The position numbers and the translations under genes are program-made. Of a stretch of DNA of 47,614 nt, positions 39,315-47,538 are shown piece after piece. The DNA is from an uncultured Paracoccaceae bacterium (GTDB taxonomy: Bacteria > Pseudomonadota > Alphaproteobacteria > Rhodobacterales > Rhodobacteraceae), in assembly GCA_934500835.1 (NCBI GenBank), contig CAKSTR010000017.1, positions 1-47,614 on the forward strand, read 5' to 3'. Position 1 is the first letter of the stretch. The number at the start of each line of letters is the position of its first letter. The notes under the pieces are model-generated. The model ran no database searches. It had not been told where the DNA came from and saw only the letters and a list, made by a program, of their open reading frames with translations.

Positions 39315-40950
39315 CATGCCCGCCGCCCCGCGGGAAAAAGGGGGCCCGCTTCTGGAAATCCGCGGGCTGAAGGTCGAGGGCCACGCCGACGACCGCTGGC
39401 ACCCGATCCTCCGCGGCGTCGACCTGGTGCTGCAGCGCGGCGAGGTCCTGGGCCTGATCGGCGAATCCGGCGCGGGGAAATCCACGCTGGGTCTCGTCGG
39501 CATGGGCTATACCAAGCCCGGCTGCCGGATCACCGGCGGCTCGGTCGATTTCGACGGCCTCGATCTTCTTGCCCTGCCGGAAGAGGAACTGCGGCGGCTG
39601 CGCGGCACCCGCATCGCCTATGTCGCCCAGAGCGCGGCCGCCTCGTTCAACCCGGCGCAGCGGCTGCTGGACCAGACCATCGAGACCGCGACGACCCAGG
39701 GCATCGCCAGCCGGGTCGAGGCCGTTGCCCGGGCGATCGAGATGTTCGGCAAGCTGCGCCTGCCCAACCCCGAGGAGATCGGTCTGCGCTTTCCCCACCA
39801 GGTCTCGGGCGGGCAGCTGCAGCGGATCATGACCGCGATGGCGATGGAATGCCGCCCGGACCTGATCATCTTCGACGAGCCCACGACCGCTCTCGACGTC
39901 ACCACCCAGGTCGAGGTGCTGGCCTCGATGCGCGAGGTCGTGCGCGAATACAACACCGCGGCGATCTACATCTCGCACGACCTTGCCGTGGTGTCCCAGA
40001 TGGCGGACCGCATCATGGTCCTGCGCCATGGCGAGATGGTGGAAGAGGCGCCGACAAGGCAGATGATCACCGCCCCGTCGGCGGACTACACTCGCTCGCT
40101 CTGGTCCGTCCGCACGCTATCCCGGCCGGAACGGGCGCCGGCACCGCCGCATCTGGAAATCCGCAACCTGGTCGCAGGCTACGGCCGCACGGCCAAGGTG
40201 CTGGACGATGTGTGCATCACCGTGCCGCGCGGCCGCACCCTCGCCATCGTCGGCGAATCCGGGTCCGGCAAGTCGACGCTGGCCCAGGTGGTCGCCGGCC
40301 TGGTTCCGGTCTGGTCGGGCGAATTGCTCTTCGACGGCCGGCCGCTCCCCCCTTCGCTGAAGGCACGGCCCCGCAAGCTGCTGCAGAAGATCCAGATGAT
40401 CTACCAGTCGCCCGACACCTCGCTGAACCCGCACCATACGGTCGCCGAAACCATCGGCCGGCCGCTGGAGATGTTCGGCGGGCTGAGGGGCGCGGCGCGC
40501 GACCGCCGCATCCGCGAGCTGCTGGAGATGATCGAGCTGGCCCCCCGCCTGATGGAGCGCCTGCCCGGAGAGCTTTCGGGCGGGCAGAAGCAGCGCATCT
40601 CCATCGCCCGTGCGCTGGCCGCGGATCCGGACCTGGTGATCTGCGACGAGATCACCTCGGCGCTGGACCAGCTGGTGCAGGCGGAAATCCTCAAGCTGCT
40701 CGGCGACCTGCAGGAGAGGCTGGGGATCACCTACATCTTCATCACCCACGATATCGCCACGGTGCGGGCGATCGCCGACGATGTGGTGGTGATGCAGTCC
40801 GGGCGGGTTGTCGAGCAGGGGCCCAAGGCCGAAGTCCTGGCGCCGCCGCACCATGCCTATACCGAACTGCTGCTGTCCTCGGTCCCCGAGATCGACCCGG
40901 ACTGGCTGACCCGGCTGCTGTCGCGCCGGGCCGGGAATGCCGTTTCCTAG
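39304..40950 (+). CDS. fused double ABC ATPase (DppD-DppF type)
   Basis: A 548-residue protein with two complete nucleotide-binding domains, replacing the usual separate DppD and DppF. Domain 1 has Walker A GESGAGKST (53-61), signature VSGGQLQR and Walker B LIIFDEPTTALD. Domain 2 has Walker A GESGSGKST (from about 317), LSGGQKQR and LVICDEITSALD. Both catalytic glutamates are present. The start overlaps the DppC-like gene by 11 bases, with an alternative ATG at 39316 that would remove the overlap; neither has a strong ribosome-binding site, fitting translational coupling. Its stop overlaps tail-to-tail with the VOC gene. Confidence 0.9.
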   Translation: MNSDMPAAPREKGGPLLEIRGLKVEGHADDRWHPILRGVDLVLQRGEVLGLIGESGAGKSTLGLVGMGYTKPGCRITGGSVDFDGLDLLALPEEELRRLRGTRIAYVAQSAAASFNPAQRLLDQTIETATTQGIASRVEAVARAIEMFGKLRLPNPEEIGLRFPHQVSGGQLQRIMTAMAMECRPDLIIFDEPTTALDVTTQVEVLASMREVVREYNTAAIYISHDLAVVSQMADRIMVLRHGEMVEEAPTRQMITAPSADYTRSLWSVRTLSRPERAPAPPHLEIRNLVAGYGRTAKVLDDVCITVPRGRTLAIVGESGSGKSTLAQVVAGLVPVWSGELLFDGRPLPPSLKARPRKLLQKIQMIYQSPDTSLNPHHTVAETIGRPLEMFGGLRGAARDRRIRELLEMIELAPRLMERLPGELSGGQKQRISIARALAADPDLVICDEITSALDQLVQAEILKLLGDLQERLGITYIFITHDIATVRAIADDVVVMQSGRVVEQGPKAEVLAPPHHAYTELLLSSVPEIDPDWLTRLLSRRAGNAVS

Positions 40951-41684
40951 CCCGTGAAGCCAATCCCCAGCCGCTCCACCGCCGCCGCGGCGACAGTGCC
41001 GACGGCCGCGCGCAGGATGACGCGGGACAAGCCGCCCGCGCCCTCTTCCAGCGCGATCCAGGCGCCGGGGGCGAAGTCGTAGCGGCGGCCCCCGCCGGCG
41101 ACGGCCTGCCCCTCTCCGAACAGCGGGCGATAGTGGCGCGCGGCTTCGGCAAGGTCGAGGGTGCGGACCACGACACCGGCAAGGCCGGTCGCGCCGTTTG
41201 GATGCCGCGCCCTGTCGAGCGGGATGCGCAATTCGCGTCCCATTCGGTCCTCCAGCAGGAACGGCAGGACGGGATGGCCGGCGCCGATGCCGGTCAGCGC
41301 CAGCGCGACGCCCCAGGGACGGCCGTCGGCCAGACGCTTCTCGTGGATCAGTGGGCCCTGCACCGGCAGGCCGGCGGCGCGCTGGACCGCCATGGCCTCC
41401 TCCAGCCGGTCGGTCAGGATGGTAAAATCCGCCCAGCCCCCCTGCCCCGCCATGTGGCGGGCCAGCCGGTGGCGGGCGCGGGCGGCCGGGTCCGCCACAG
41501 TCAGCAGTTCGAGGTAGGTTCCGTCGGCGAAGCAGACCAGCTTCTGCAGCGTGGGCGCGCTGTCGCGCCCCTCGTCGTCGCGCTCGGTGATCAGGAAGCC
41601 CGCCGCCTCGAACGCCCTGCAGAGACGGTCGAGTTCCCCGGGATCGGCCGCATAGCGGATCGCGTGGTCATGGCCGGAAAACAT
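40947..41684 (-). CDS. VOC-superfamily (glyoxalase-like) protein
   Basis: A 245-residue protein with a glyoxalase-like domain. HDHAIRYAADPGELDRLCRAFEAAGF opens with a possible metal-ligand His, LEL of TYLELLTVADP matches the usual second ligand region, and a second half-module begins at LAGVVVRTLDLAEAARHYRPLFGEG. Related proteins are lyases, isomerases or dioxygenases, and the activity cannot be assigned. The start at 41684 has an AGGAGAG site. It is the last gene of the minus-strand hydantoinase operon, 14 bases after the DadA-like gene, and its stop overlaps that of the convergent ATPase gene. Confidence 0.75.
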   Translation of the reverse strand: MFSGHDHAIRYAADPGELDRLCRAFEAAGFLITERDDEGRDSAPTLQKLVCFADGTYLELLTVADPAARARHRLARHMAGQGGWADFTILTDRLEEAMAVQRAAGLPVQGPLIHEKRLADGRPWGVALALTGIGAGHPVLPFLLEDRMGRELRIPLDRARHPNGATGLAGVVVRTLDLAEAARHYRPLFGEGQAVAGGGRRYDFAPGAWIALEEGAGGLSRVILRAAVGTVAAAAVERLGIGFTG

Positions 41685-41698
41685 CGGCTCTCCTTTCG

Positions 41699-43027
41699 TC
41701 AGATATCGCCCAGCCGCGCCGGGGCGAAGGGCGAGGGATCGACGACCGGGGCGGCCCCGGTCGCCAGATCGGCGACCAGCCGCCCGGCGCCGGGGCCGAT
41801 GCCGAAGCCGTGGCCGGACAGGCCCGTCGCCAGGAACAGCCCCGGCAGGGTGCGCACCGGGCCGATGACCGGCAGCGCATCCGGGGTCACATCGATGAAC
41901 CCGCCCCAGCGGCGGGCGATCCGGGCCTGCGCGAAGAACGGGAACTCCTCGGCCGCCGCTTGCCGCGCCCGGTCGAGCACCCGCTCGACCGGCGCGGGAT
42001 CGGCGATCCGCACCGTCTCGAACGGGCTCGACCCGTCCAGCGCCCAGCGGCGGGGCAGCATCGCCTCGGTCAGGAAGCGGCGACCGACGCGGAAGCGCAG
42101 TTCGCGGATGCTCTTGCGCAGCAGCGGAAGGTAACGGAAGGCCAGCCGGAAGCTGTCGGGCACGATGTCGACATAGGTCGCATTCGCCCGTGACAGGACA
42201 TAGCCGCCGTCCAGCCGCTTGCGCCAGCCGAAATGCTGCGCCGCCGCCGAGAGCTCGGGCCCGCCCGGCAGCGGCGCGGTGGCGGAGACCGAGCCCATCA
42301 CCTTCAGCTGCGGCAGGTCCACGCCGATGCTGCCCAAGAGCATCCGCGACCAGATGCCGCCCGCCAATACCGCCAGCGGCGCGCGGATCGCACCGCATTC
42401 CGTCACCACCGCCGACAGGGCGCCGGCCTGCGTCTCGAAGCCGCGCACGGCGCAGCCGGTCAGCAGGGTAGCGCCCAGGCTGCGGGCGGCCTCGGCGATG
42501 GCGGCGGTGGCACGGTCGGGCTCGGCGCAGCCGTCGCCGGGGGTATAGAGCGCCCCCTCCGCCCGGCCGGTGTTGCTGGGCAGCATGGCGTAAAGCTCGG
42601 TACGGGACAGGAAACGGCTCTCGAGGCCCATGCCCCGGATCGCCTCGAACCAGGCCTCCTGCTCTGCCCGGTTGGAGTCATAGGTGAAATAGGCGATGCC
42701 CGTGGTGCGGAAGCCGGTGTCGAGGGCGCCAAAGACCTCGGGTGACCGCCAGTCGGCCATCGCCACCTTCATCAGCGGAATCTCGGCCGGATCGCGCAGG
42801 GTATTGCGGCACCAGCCCCAATTGCGGCCGGACTGCTCGCCACCGATCACGCCCTTCTCGCAAAGGACGACCCTGAGGCCGCGCTTCGCCAAATGCCAGG
42901 CCGCCGCCGCCCCCGCGATGCCGCCGCCGATGACGACGACATCCGCCTCGGCCGGGACCGTGGCACTGCCCGGGACCGGGCGCAGACCCAGCGCCGCCAG
43001 TCCCCTCAGCGACGACAAGGAGCTCAC
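41699..43027 (-). CDS. DadA/D-amino-acid-oxidase-like FAD oxidoreductase
   Basis: A 442-residue flavoprotein of the DAO family. The FAD motif lies near residue 28-55 (ADVVVIGGGIAGAAAAWHLAKRG, with VVLCEKG after strand 2), SGRNWGWCR follows as the usual flavin contact, and DALPVIGPVRTLPGLFLATGLSGHGFGIGPGAG closes the domain. Substrates of the family are D-amino acids, glycine, sarcosine and imino acids. I start at a GTG at 43027 that overlaps the sulfurtransferase stop (GTGA); the frame also has an ATG at 43075 inside that gene. Its operon place between sulfurtransferase and VOC genes suggests oxidation of an amino compound released by the hydantoinase. Confidence 0.82.
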   Translation of the reverse strand: MSSLSSLRGLAALGLRPVPGSATVPAEADVVVIGGGIAGAAAAWHLAKRGLRVVLCEKGVIGGEQSGRNWGWCRNTLRDPAEIPLMKVAMADWRSPEVFGALDTGFRTTGIAYFTYDSNRAEQEAWFEAIRGMGLESRFLSRTELYAMLPSNTGRAEGALYTPGDGCAEPDRATAAIAEAARSLGATLLTGCAVRGFETQAGALSAVVTECGAIRAPLAVLAGGIWSRMLLGSIGVDLPQLKVMGSVSATAPLPGGPELSAAAQHFGWRKRLDGGYVLSRANATYVDIVPDSFRLAFRYLPLLRKSIRELRFRVGRRFLTEAMLPRRWALDGSSPFETVRIADPAPVERVLDRARQAAAEEFPFFAQARIARRWGGFIDVTPDALPVIGPVRTLPGLFLATGLSGHGFGIGPGAGRLVADLATGAAPVVDPSPFAPARLGDI

Positions 43028-43887
43028 CCCTTCGTCCCGCGCAGGACCTTGGGGGTATCGGGGCGCTGGCCCCATTCGTGCCAGGACCCGTCATAGAGCC
43101 GCCAGTCGCGGTTGCCGAGCCGCTCCAGCATGAAGCCCAGGATCGACGCGGTGACGCCTGAGCCGCAGGTGGTGATCACCGGCCCCTGCGGATCGACCCC
43201 GCATTCGGCGAAAATCTCCGCCGCCCGCCCGGGTCCGACGAAGGCAAAGTTGCGTTCCGCATCGAAGAACCGGCCCCAGAACACGTTGATCGCATTCGGC
43301 ATCGCCCCCGAGGCCACCCCAGGATAGCCCGAGCTTTCGATCCCGTCGAACTTCGCGGGGGTGCGCGCATCGATCACCTGCGCCGATCCGGTCGAGATGG
43401 CGGAAAGCACGTCCTCGGCCGTGGCCACCCGGCCGGTTCCGGGACGGATGGCGAAATCGCGCGCGGGCACCGGGGCGGGATCGCCGGTCTCGATGCGGCG
43501 CCCCTCGGCCAGCCACTTCCGCCAGCCGCCATCCAGGACGCGCACCTTCTCGTGCCCGAAGACGCGAAACATCCACCAGAGCCGGGCCGAGACATAGCCG
43601 GCATCGTAGACGATCACCTCAGTGCCGTTGCCGATCCCCAGCCGGCCGACCGCCCGGGCGAAAACCTCCGGCTGCGGCAGCATGTTCACATAGGGGGAAT
43701 CGGGGTCGGAGATTTCCGACAGGTCCACGAAGCGCGCGCCCGGGATATGGCCGGCGCGGAAATCGTCGATCGCCTGCTTGCCGCTTTCGGGCAGATACCA
43801 GGAGCAGTCCAGAATCACCCGATCCGCCGCCGGCTCCTGCGCCAGCAGCCGGTCCAGGTCTTCGGTCTCCATCAGCCAGTCTGTCAT
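43024..43887 (-). CDS. sseA: 3-mercaptopyruvate sulfurtransferase (tandem rhodanese)
   Basis: A 287-residue protein with two rhodanese domains. The catalytic cysteine is Cys241 in the loop CGSGVTA, the form typical of 3-mercaptopyruvate sulfurtransferases, not the CRKGVT of thiosulfate sulfurtransferases. The N-terminal domain has the expected YDAGYVSARLWWMFRVFGH block and no active cysteine. It would transfer sulfane sulfur from a 2-oxo-thiol to a thiol acceptor. In this operon, after hydantoinase genes and before an amino-acid-oxidase-like gene, it implies that the degraded compound yields a mercapto-2-oxoacid. It starts 67 bases after the hydantoinase B stop. Confidence 0.87.
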   Translation of the reverse strand: MTDWLMETEDLDRLLAQEPAADRVILDCSWYLPESGKQAIDDFRAGHIPGARFVDLSEISDPDSPYVNMLPQPEVFARAVGRLGIGNGTEVIVYDAGYVSARLWWMFRVFGHEKVRVLDGGWRKWLAEGRRIETGDPAPVPARDFAIRPGTGRVATAEDVLSAISTGSAQVIDARTPAKFDGIESSGYPGVASGAMPNAINVFWGRFFDAERNFAFVGPGRAAEIFAECGVDPQGPVITTCGSGVTASILGFMLERLGNRDWRLYDGSWHEWGQRPDTPKVLRGTKG

Positions 43888-43954
43888 CGGATCGTCTCTG
43901 TCGGGAAAAATGGGAGAGGCCGCCCGAAGACGGCCCCGGTTGCGGCTGCCGCGC

Positions 43955-45976
43955 CTACAGGGGCCGGGCCAGGCGGCGCGCGCTCAGCTTGTGCTCGCGC
44001 AGGTCGCGATAGATCGCCGGCACGTCCGAGGGCAGGACCTGCTGCCCTTCGTCGATGCGACGCCCGATCTCGGCATAAAGCGCCTGGTGGCCGGTCTGGC
44101 GCTGCACCCGCGACAGGCCGTCCAGTTCGGCGCTGATCGCATCGTGCAGGGCGGCCGGCCAGCGCGCCTCGTAGGCGTCGCGCACCGGGCCGAAGTCGAT
44201 GGCCTTCAACGGCCTGCCGCCGCGCGCCTTCAGGATCGCGGCGCGGCGCTCCGCCGTCGCCGCCTCGTCCACCCCGCCCGCTGCGGTCACCACCACGCCA
44301 TAGGACCGCTCCGCGCTGTCGCGCGAGACATAGCCGTCCAGCACGTCGGACAGCACTTTTTCGACCGGCCGTTCCAGCGGATCGCCGTAGCCGCCGCCGC
44401 CCTGAGTGCCCATGCGGATCACGTCGCCCAGCCCCACCTGCAGGATGTCGATCTTGCCGATGTCGCGTTCCTCGGGCGTGCCGGGGTTCAGCACCGTGTA
44501 GCCCGTCGTCCCCGGCTCGCCGCCCTGCCGGCCCGAGGGCGGGAAGACATAGCGCTCCAGGTTGCGGGCGGTGACGGTGGCGAAGGGCGAATGGGTCTCG
44601 AACTCGATGATCGAGCCGGTGCCGCCGCGATACTTGCCCGCGCCGCCGGAATCCTCGCGCAGCCCGTAGCGGCGGATCAGGATTTCCGGCATCTCGCGTT
44701 CCAGCAGCTCGGTCGGGACGTTCTTCAGGAAGTTGAGGATCACCATCGTGCCGTCAACGCCATCCGCCATCGGCCGCCCGCCCGAGCCGCCGACCACCGG
44801 CTGGACCACCGTCACCTTGGTTTCCGAGGTCTGCGGATCGGGAACGGCGACCATCAGGATGCCGCCCTGGCCGGAATCGGTCGCGGGCAGCTGGTCGGGC
44901 ACCGCCTGGGCCAGCGCGCCGATGATCACGTCGCAGACCTTGTGCGAGGTCGAATAGCGCGCACCGCAGGCGGCGCCGGCCTCGGGGTTGATGATCGTAC
45001 CCTTGGGCACATGGATTCTCATCGGCCGCACCATGCCGGCATTGTAGGCGATCGAGGGTTCGCGGGTGCAGAGCCAGTTGACCACGCCGGTGGTCATCAT
45101 CCAGTGCCCGTCCTTCGAGAAGCTGGGCAGGTTCAGCGCCGCCCGGACCTCTGGCGCGGACCCGGAGAAATCCATGTGGAACTCGCCGTCCTTCACCGTC
45201 AGCTTCAGGTTGATGCGCAACAGGCCGAGGCCCACCATGTCGGCCTCGATGAAGTCGGAATAGTGGTAAGTGCCTTCCGGCACGCCCGAGATCACCCTCC
45301 GGGCCTGCGCCTCGGCGTAGTTCAGCACGTCGTCGATGGACCGGCCGATCGTCTCGACCCCGAACCGGCCGATCATCTCGCGCATTCGCCGCATCGCGGT
45401 GTTGAGCGCGGCGATGCAGGCCTTCATGTCGCCCCAGTTCTGGGTGCTGGAGCGGGTGTTGACCAGGAACATCTTCAGGAAGGTCTCGTCCAGCACGCCC
45501 TCGCGGAACAGCTTCTGCGGCGGAACGCGGATGCCTTCCTGCATCAGTTCGTAGCTCGACGGCGCGATGGAGCCGGAAACCCGGCCGCCGACATCGGTCA
45601 TGTGGACGAAGCTCCACAGGTAGCAGACGATCCTGCCCTCGTGGAACACCGGGGTCCAGAGGTAGACATCCGACAGGTGGGTCGCCATGCCGCGCGTCGC
45701 CTCGGGGTCGTTGGTGATGAACACGTCCCCTTCGCGCACATCGTCGCCCATGGCGCGGATGGCATCGTCCATCGGCTTGCCGACCATCATCAGCACGCCG
45801 TAGCGGCGCGAGGCGGCGAAGACCTCGCCCCCGGTGCTGACCAGCGCCGCGCCGTAGTCCTGCGTCTCCTTGATGAAGACAGTGTGCGCGGTGCGGAACA
45901 GGGCCTGGGCCATCTCGTCCACGATCGCCTGGAAGCGGTTGGACATGATCTCGAGGCCGATCTTGTCTTTGATCAT
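43955..45976 (-). CDS. hydantoinase B/oxoprolinase family subunit
   Basis: A 673-residue B-type subunit of ATP-dependent lactam/hydantoin hydrolases (N-methylhydantoinase, 5-oxoprolinase, acetone carboxylase relatives). Metal-site motifs appear as FITNDP (86-91), HLSD (100-103) and HMTDVGG (125-131), and the usual end GGGGYGDP is at 526-533. About 135 further residues follow, longer than plain HyuB. It partners with the A subunit, whose stop overlaps its ATG by 4 bases. Context with amine-demethylating genes makes an N-methylated cyclic amide or hydantoin a plausible substrate; this is inference. Confidence 0.88.
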   Translation of the reverse strand: MIKDKIGLEIMSNRFQAIVDEMAQALFRTAHTVFIKETQDYGAALVSTGGEVFAASRRYGVLMMVGKPMDDAIRAMGDDVREGDVFITNDPEATRGMATHLSDVYLWTPVFHEGRIVCYLWSFVHMTDVGGRVSGSIAPSSYELMQEGIRVPPQKLFREGVLDETFLKMFLVNTRSSTQNWGDMKACIAALNTAMRRMREMIGRFGVETIGRSIDDVLNYAEAQARRVISGVPEGTYHYSDFIEADMVGLGLLRINLKLTVKDGEFHMDFSGSAPEVRAALNLPSFSKDGHWMMTTGVVNWLCTREPSIAYNAGMVRPMRIHVPKGTIINPEAGAACGARYSTSHKVCDVIIGALAQAVPDQLPATDSGQGGILMVAVPDPQTSETKVTVVQPVVGGSGGRPMADGVDGTMVILNFLKNVPTELLEREMPEILIRRYGLREDSGGAGKYRGGTGSIIEFETHSPFATVTARNLERYVFPPSGRQGGEPGTTGYTVLNPGTPEERDIGKIDILQVGLGDVIRMGTQGGGGYGDPLERPVEKVLSDVLDGYVSRDSAERSYGVVVTAAGGVDEAATAERRAAILKARGGRPLKAIDFGPVRDAYEARWPAALHDAISAELDGLSRVQRQTGHQALYAEIGRRIDEGQQVLPSDVPAIYRDLREHKLSARRLARPL

Positions 45977-47538
45977 TGGAGACGCTCCCCGATGAGGTTG
46001 AACCAGGGGTCGATCGAGGCGCGGAAACCGGCCGGGACATAGACCGTGGTGTCGTATTGCTCGACGATGGCGGGGCCGTCGAAGGTGAAGCCCGGCTCCA
46101 GCGCGGCGCGGGAATAGACCTTCGCCATGCTGTCCTGCCCGTGTTCGTAGAGCCGCCGCTCCGAGACGGGCGTATCCCCCGCCACGCCGGCGAATGGACG
46201 CAGCTTGTCGAAGTCGGGCTTCGGCGTCCTGCCGACGATCTGCAGCCGGGCCTCAAGCACGCGCAGGGGAGCCGAGCGGTCGGCGTAGCCGTAGACCCGT
46301 TCGTACTGGTCGTGGAACAGGGTTTCGATCTGCACGACGGTCAGCGGCCCGTCCGGCAGGACCACGTTCAGTTCGAACGACTGGCCGACGTAGCACATGT
46401 CGGCCGAACGGATGATCTGCTTCTCCTCGACTGCGACCTCCTGGCCTTCCAGCCAGGCCTCGGCCTCGACCAGGAACTGGTCGTATGTGGCGTTGATCTG
46501 CTCGTCGGTCATGTCGCGGGAATCGTGCCAGAGGCTGCGGACGAAATCCGCCCTCAGGTCGGCGACGAGACAGCCGAGCGCACAGAGCAGCCCCGGCATC
46601 GGCGGCACGATCACCCGGCGCAGGTTCAGTTCGCGCGCCAGCATGAAGGCATGGGTCGGCCCGGCGGCGCCATAGGCGAGCAGCGAGAAGTCCTGCGCAT
46701 CCACGCCGCGGCGGGCCAGTTGCGGCACGGTCTCAGCATAGATGTTCGCCGTCGCCACCTGCAGGATGGCATCCGCCGTCTGTTCGACCCCCAGTCCCAG
46801 CCGGTCGCCCAGCGCAGCCAGCGCGGTGCGCGCCTTGTCGACGTGCAGCTTCATCTCGCCGCCCAGGATCGAGGTCATGATCCCCAGCGCGGCATAGGCA
46901 TCCGTCACCGTGGGCTCGGTCCCGCCGCGGCCGTAGCAGGCGGGGCCAGGCCGCGCCCCGGCCGAGCGCGGGCCGACCTTAAGCACCCCCTCGGCATCCA
47001 GCCAGGCGACCGAGCCGCCGCCGGCGCCGATGGCCGACACGTCCACCGCCGGCAGCAGCACCGGGAAGTCGCCCACCGTGTTCTCGTTGGAATAGGGCAC
47101 GGCGCCGTTTATCACCGCCATGTCGACCGAGGTGCCGCCCATGTCCAGCGTCAGCAGATTGTCGTCGCCGATCAGCTTGCCGATGAAGGCCGCGCCGATC
47201 ACCCCCGAGGCCGGCCCCGAGAGCAGGGTCTCGACCGGCCGGGCCCCGGCGGCCTCAAGCCCCATCACCCCGCCGTTCGACTTGGTCGAGAAGATGCGGC
47301 TGCGCAGGCCGCGCGCCTTGGTCTTGGTTTCCAGGGTCTCGAAATAGCGCCGCATCCGCGCGCCGATATAGCCGTTGATGACGCTGATCAGCGATCGTTC
47401 GTATTCCCGCTGCTGCGGCCAGAGTTCCGCCGAGGCGATCACATAGGCTTCGGGGAATTCCTCCAGAATCCACTGCTTGGCCTGCAGCTCGTGCGCGTCG
47501 TTGCGGTAGGAATGCAGGAAGCAGATGGCGATGTTGTC
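45973..47538 (-). pseudogene. hydantoinase A/oxoprolinase family subunit, 5' end cut by an insertion sequence
   Basis: About 522 codons of an A-type (ATP-binding) subunit remain, against about 680-700 in complete HyuA. The ASKHA-type phosphate motif LDMGGTSVDMAV and the following IGAGGGSVAWLD and SAGARPGPACYGRGG blocks are intact. In-frame coding begins at 47538 with DNIAICFLHSYRN, a typical internal HyuA stretch, with no start codon there; the N-terminal Hydant_A_N domain (about 170 residues) is missing. Immediately beyond, the sequence becomes an IS-type terminus. An ATG-like internal start (47442) would make a shorter, probably inactive protein. As first gene of the operon, its loss would also affect downstream expression unless the IS supplies a promoter. 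Confidence 0.8.

Noticed and set aside
43778..46042. 754-codon plus-strand open frame
   Set aside because: Antisense to hydantoinase B, whose motifs are intact; composition is typical of a shadow frame.
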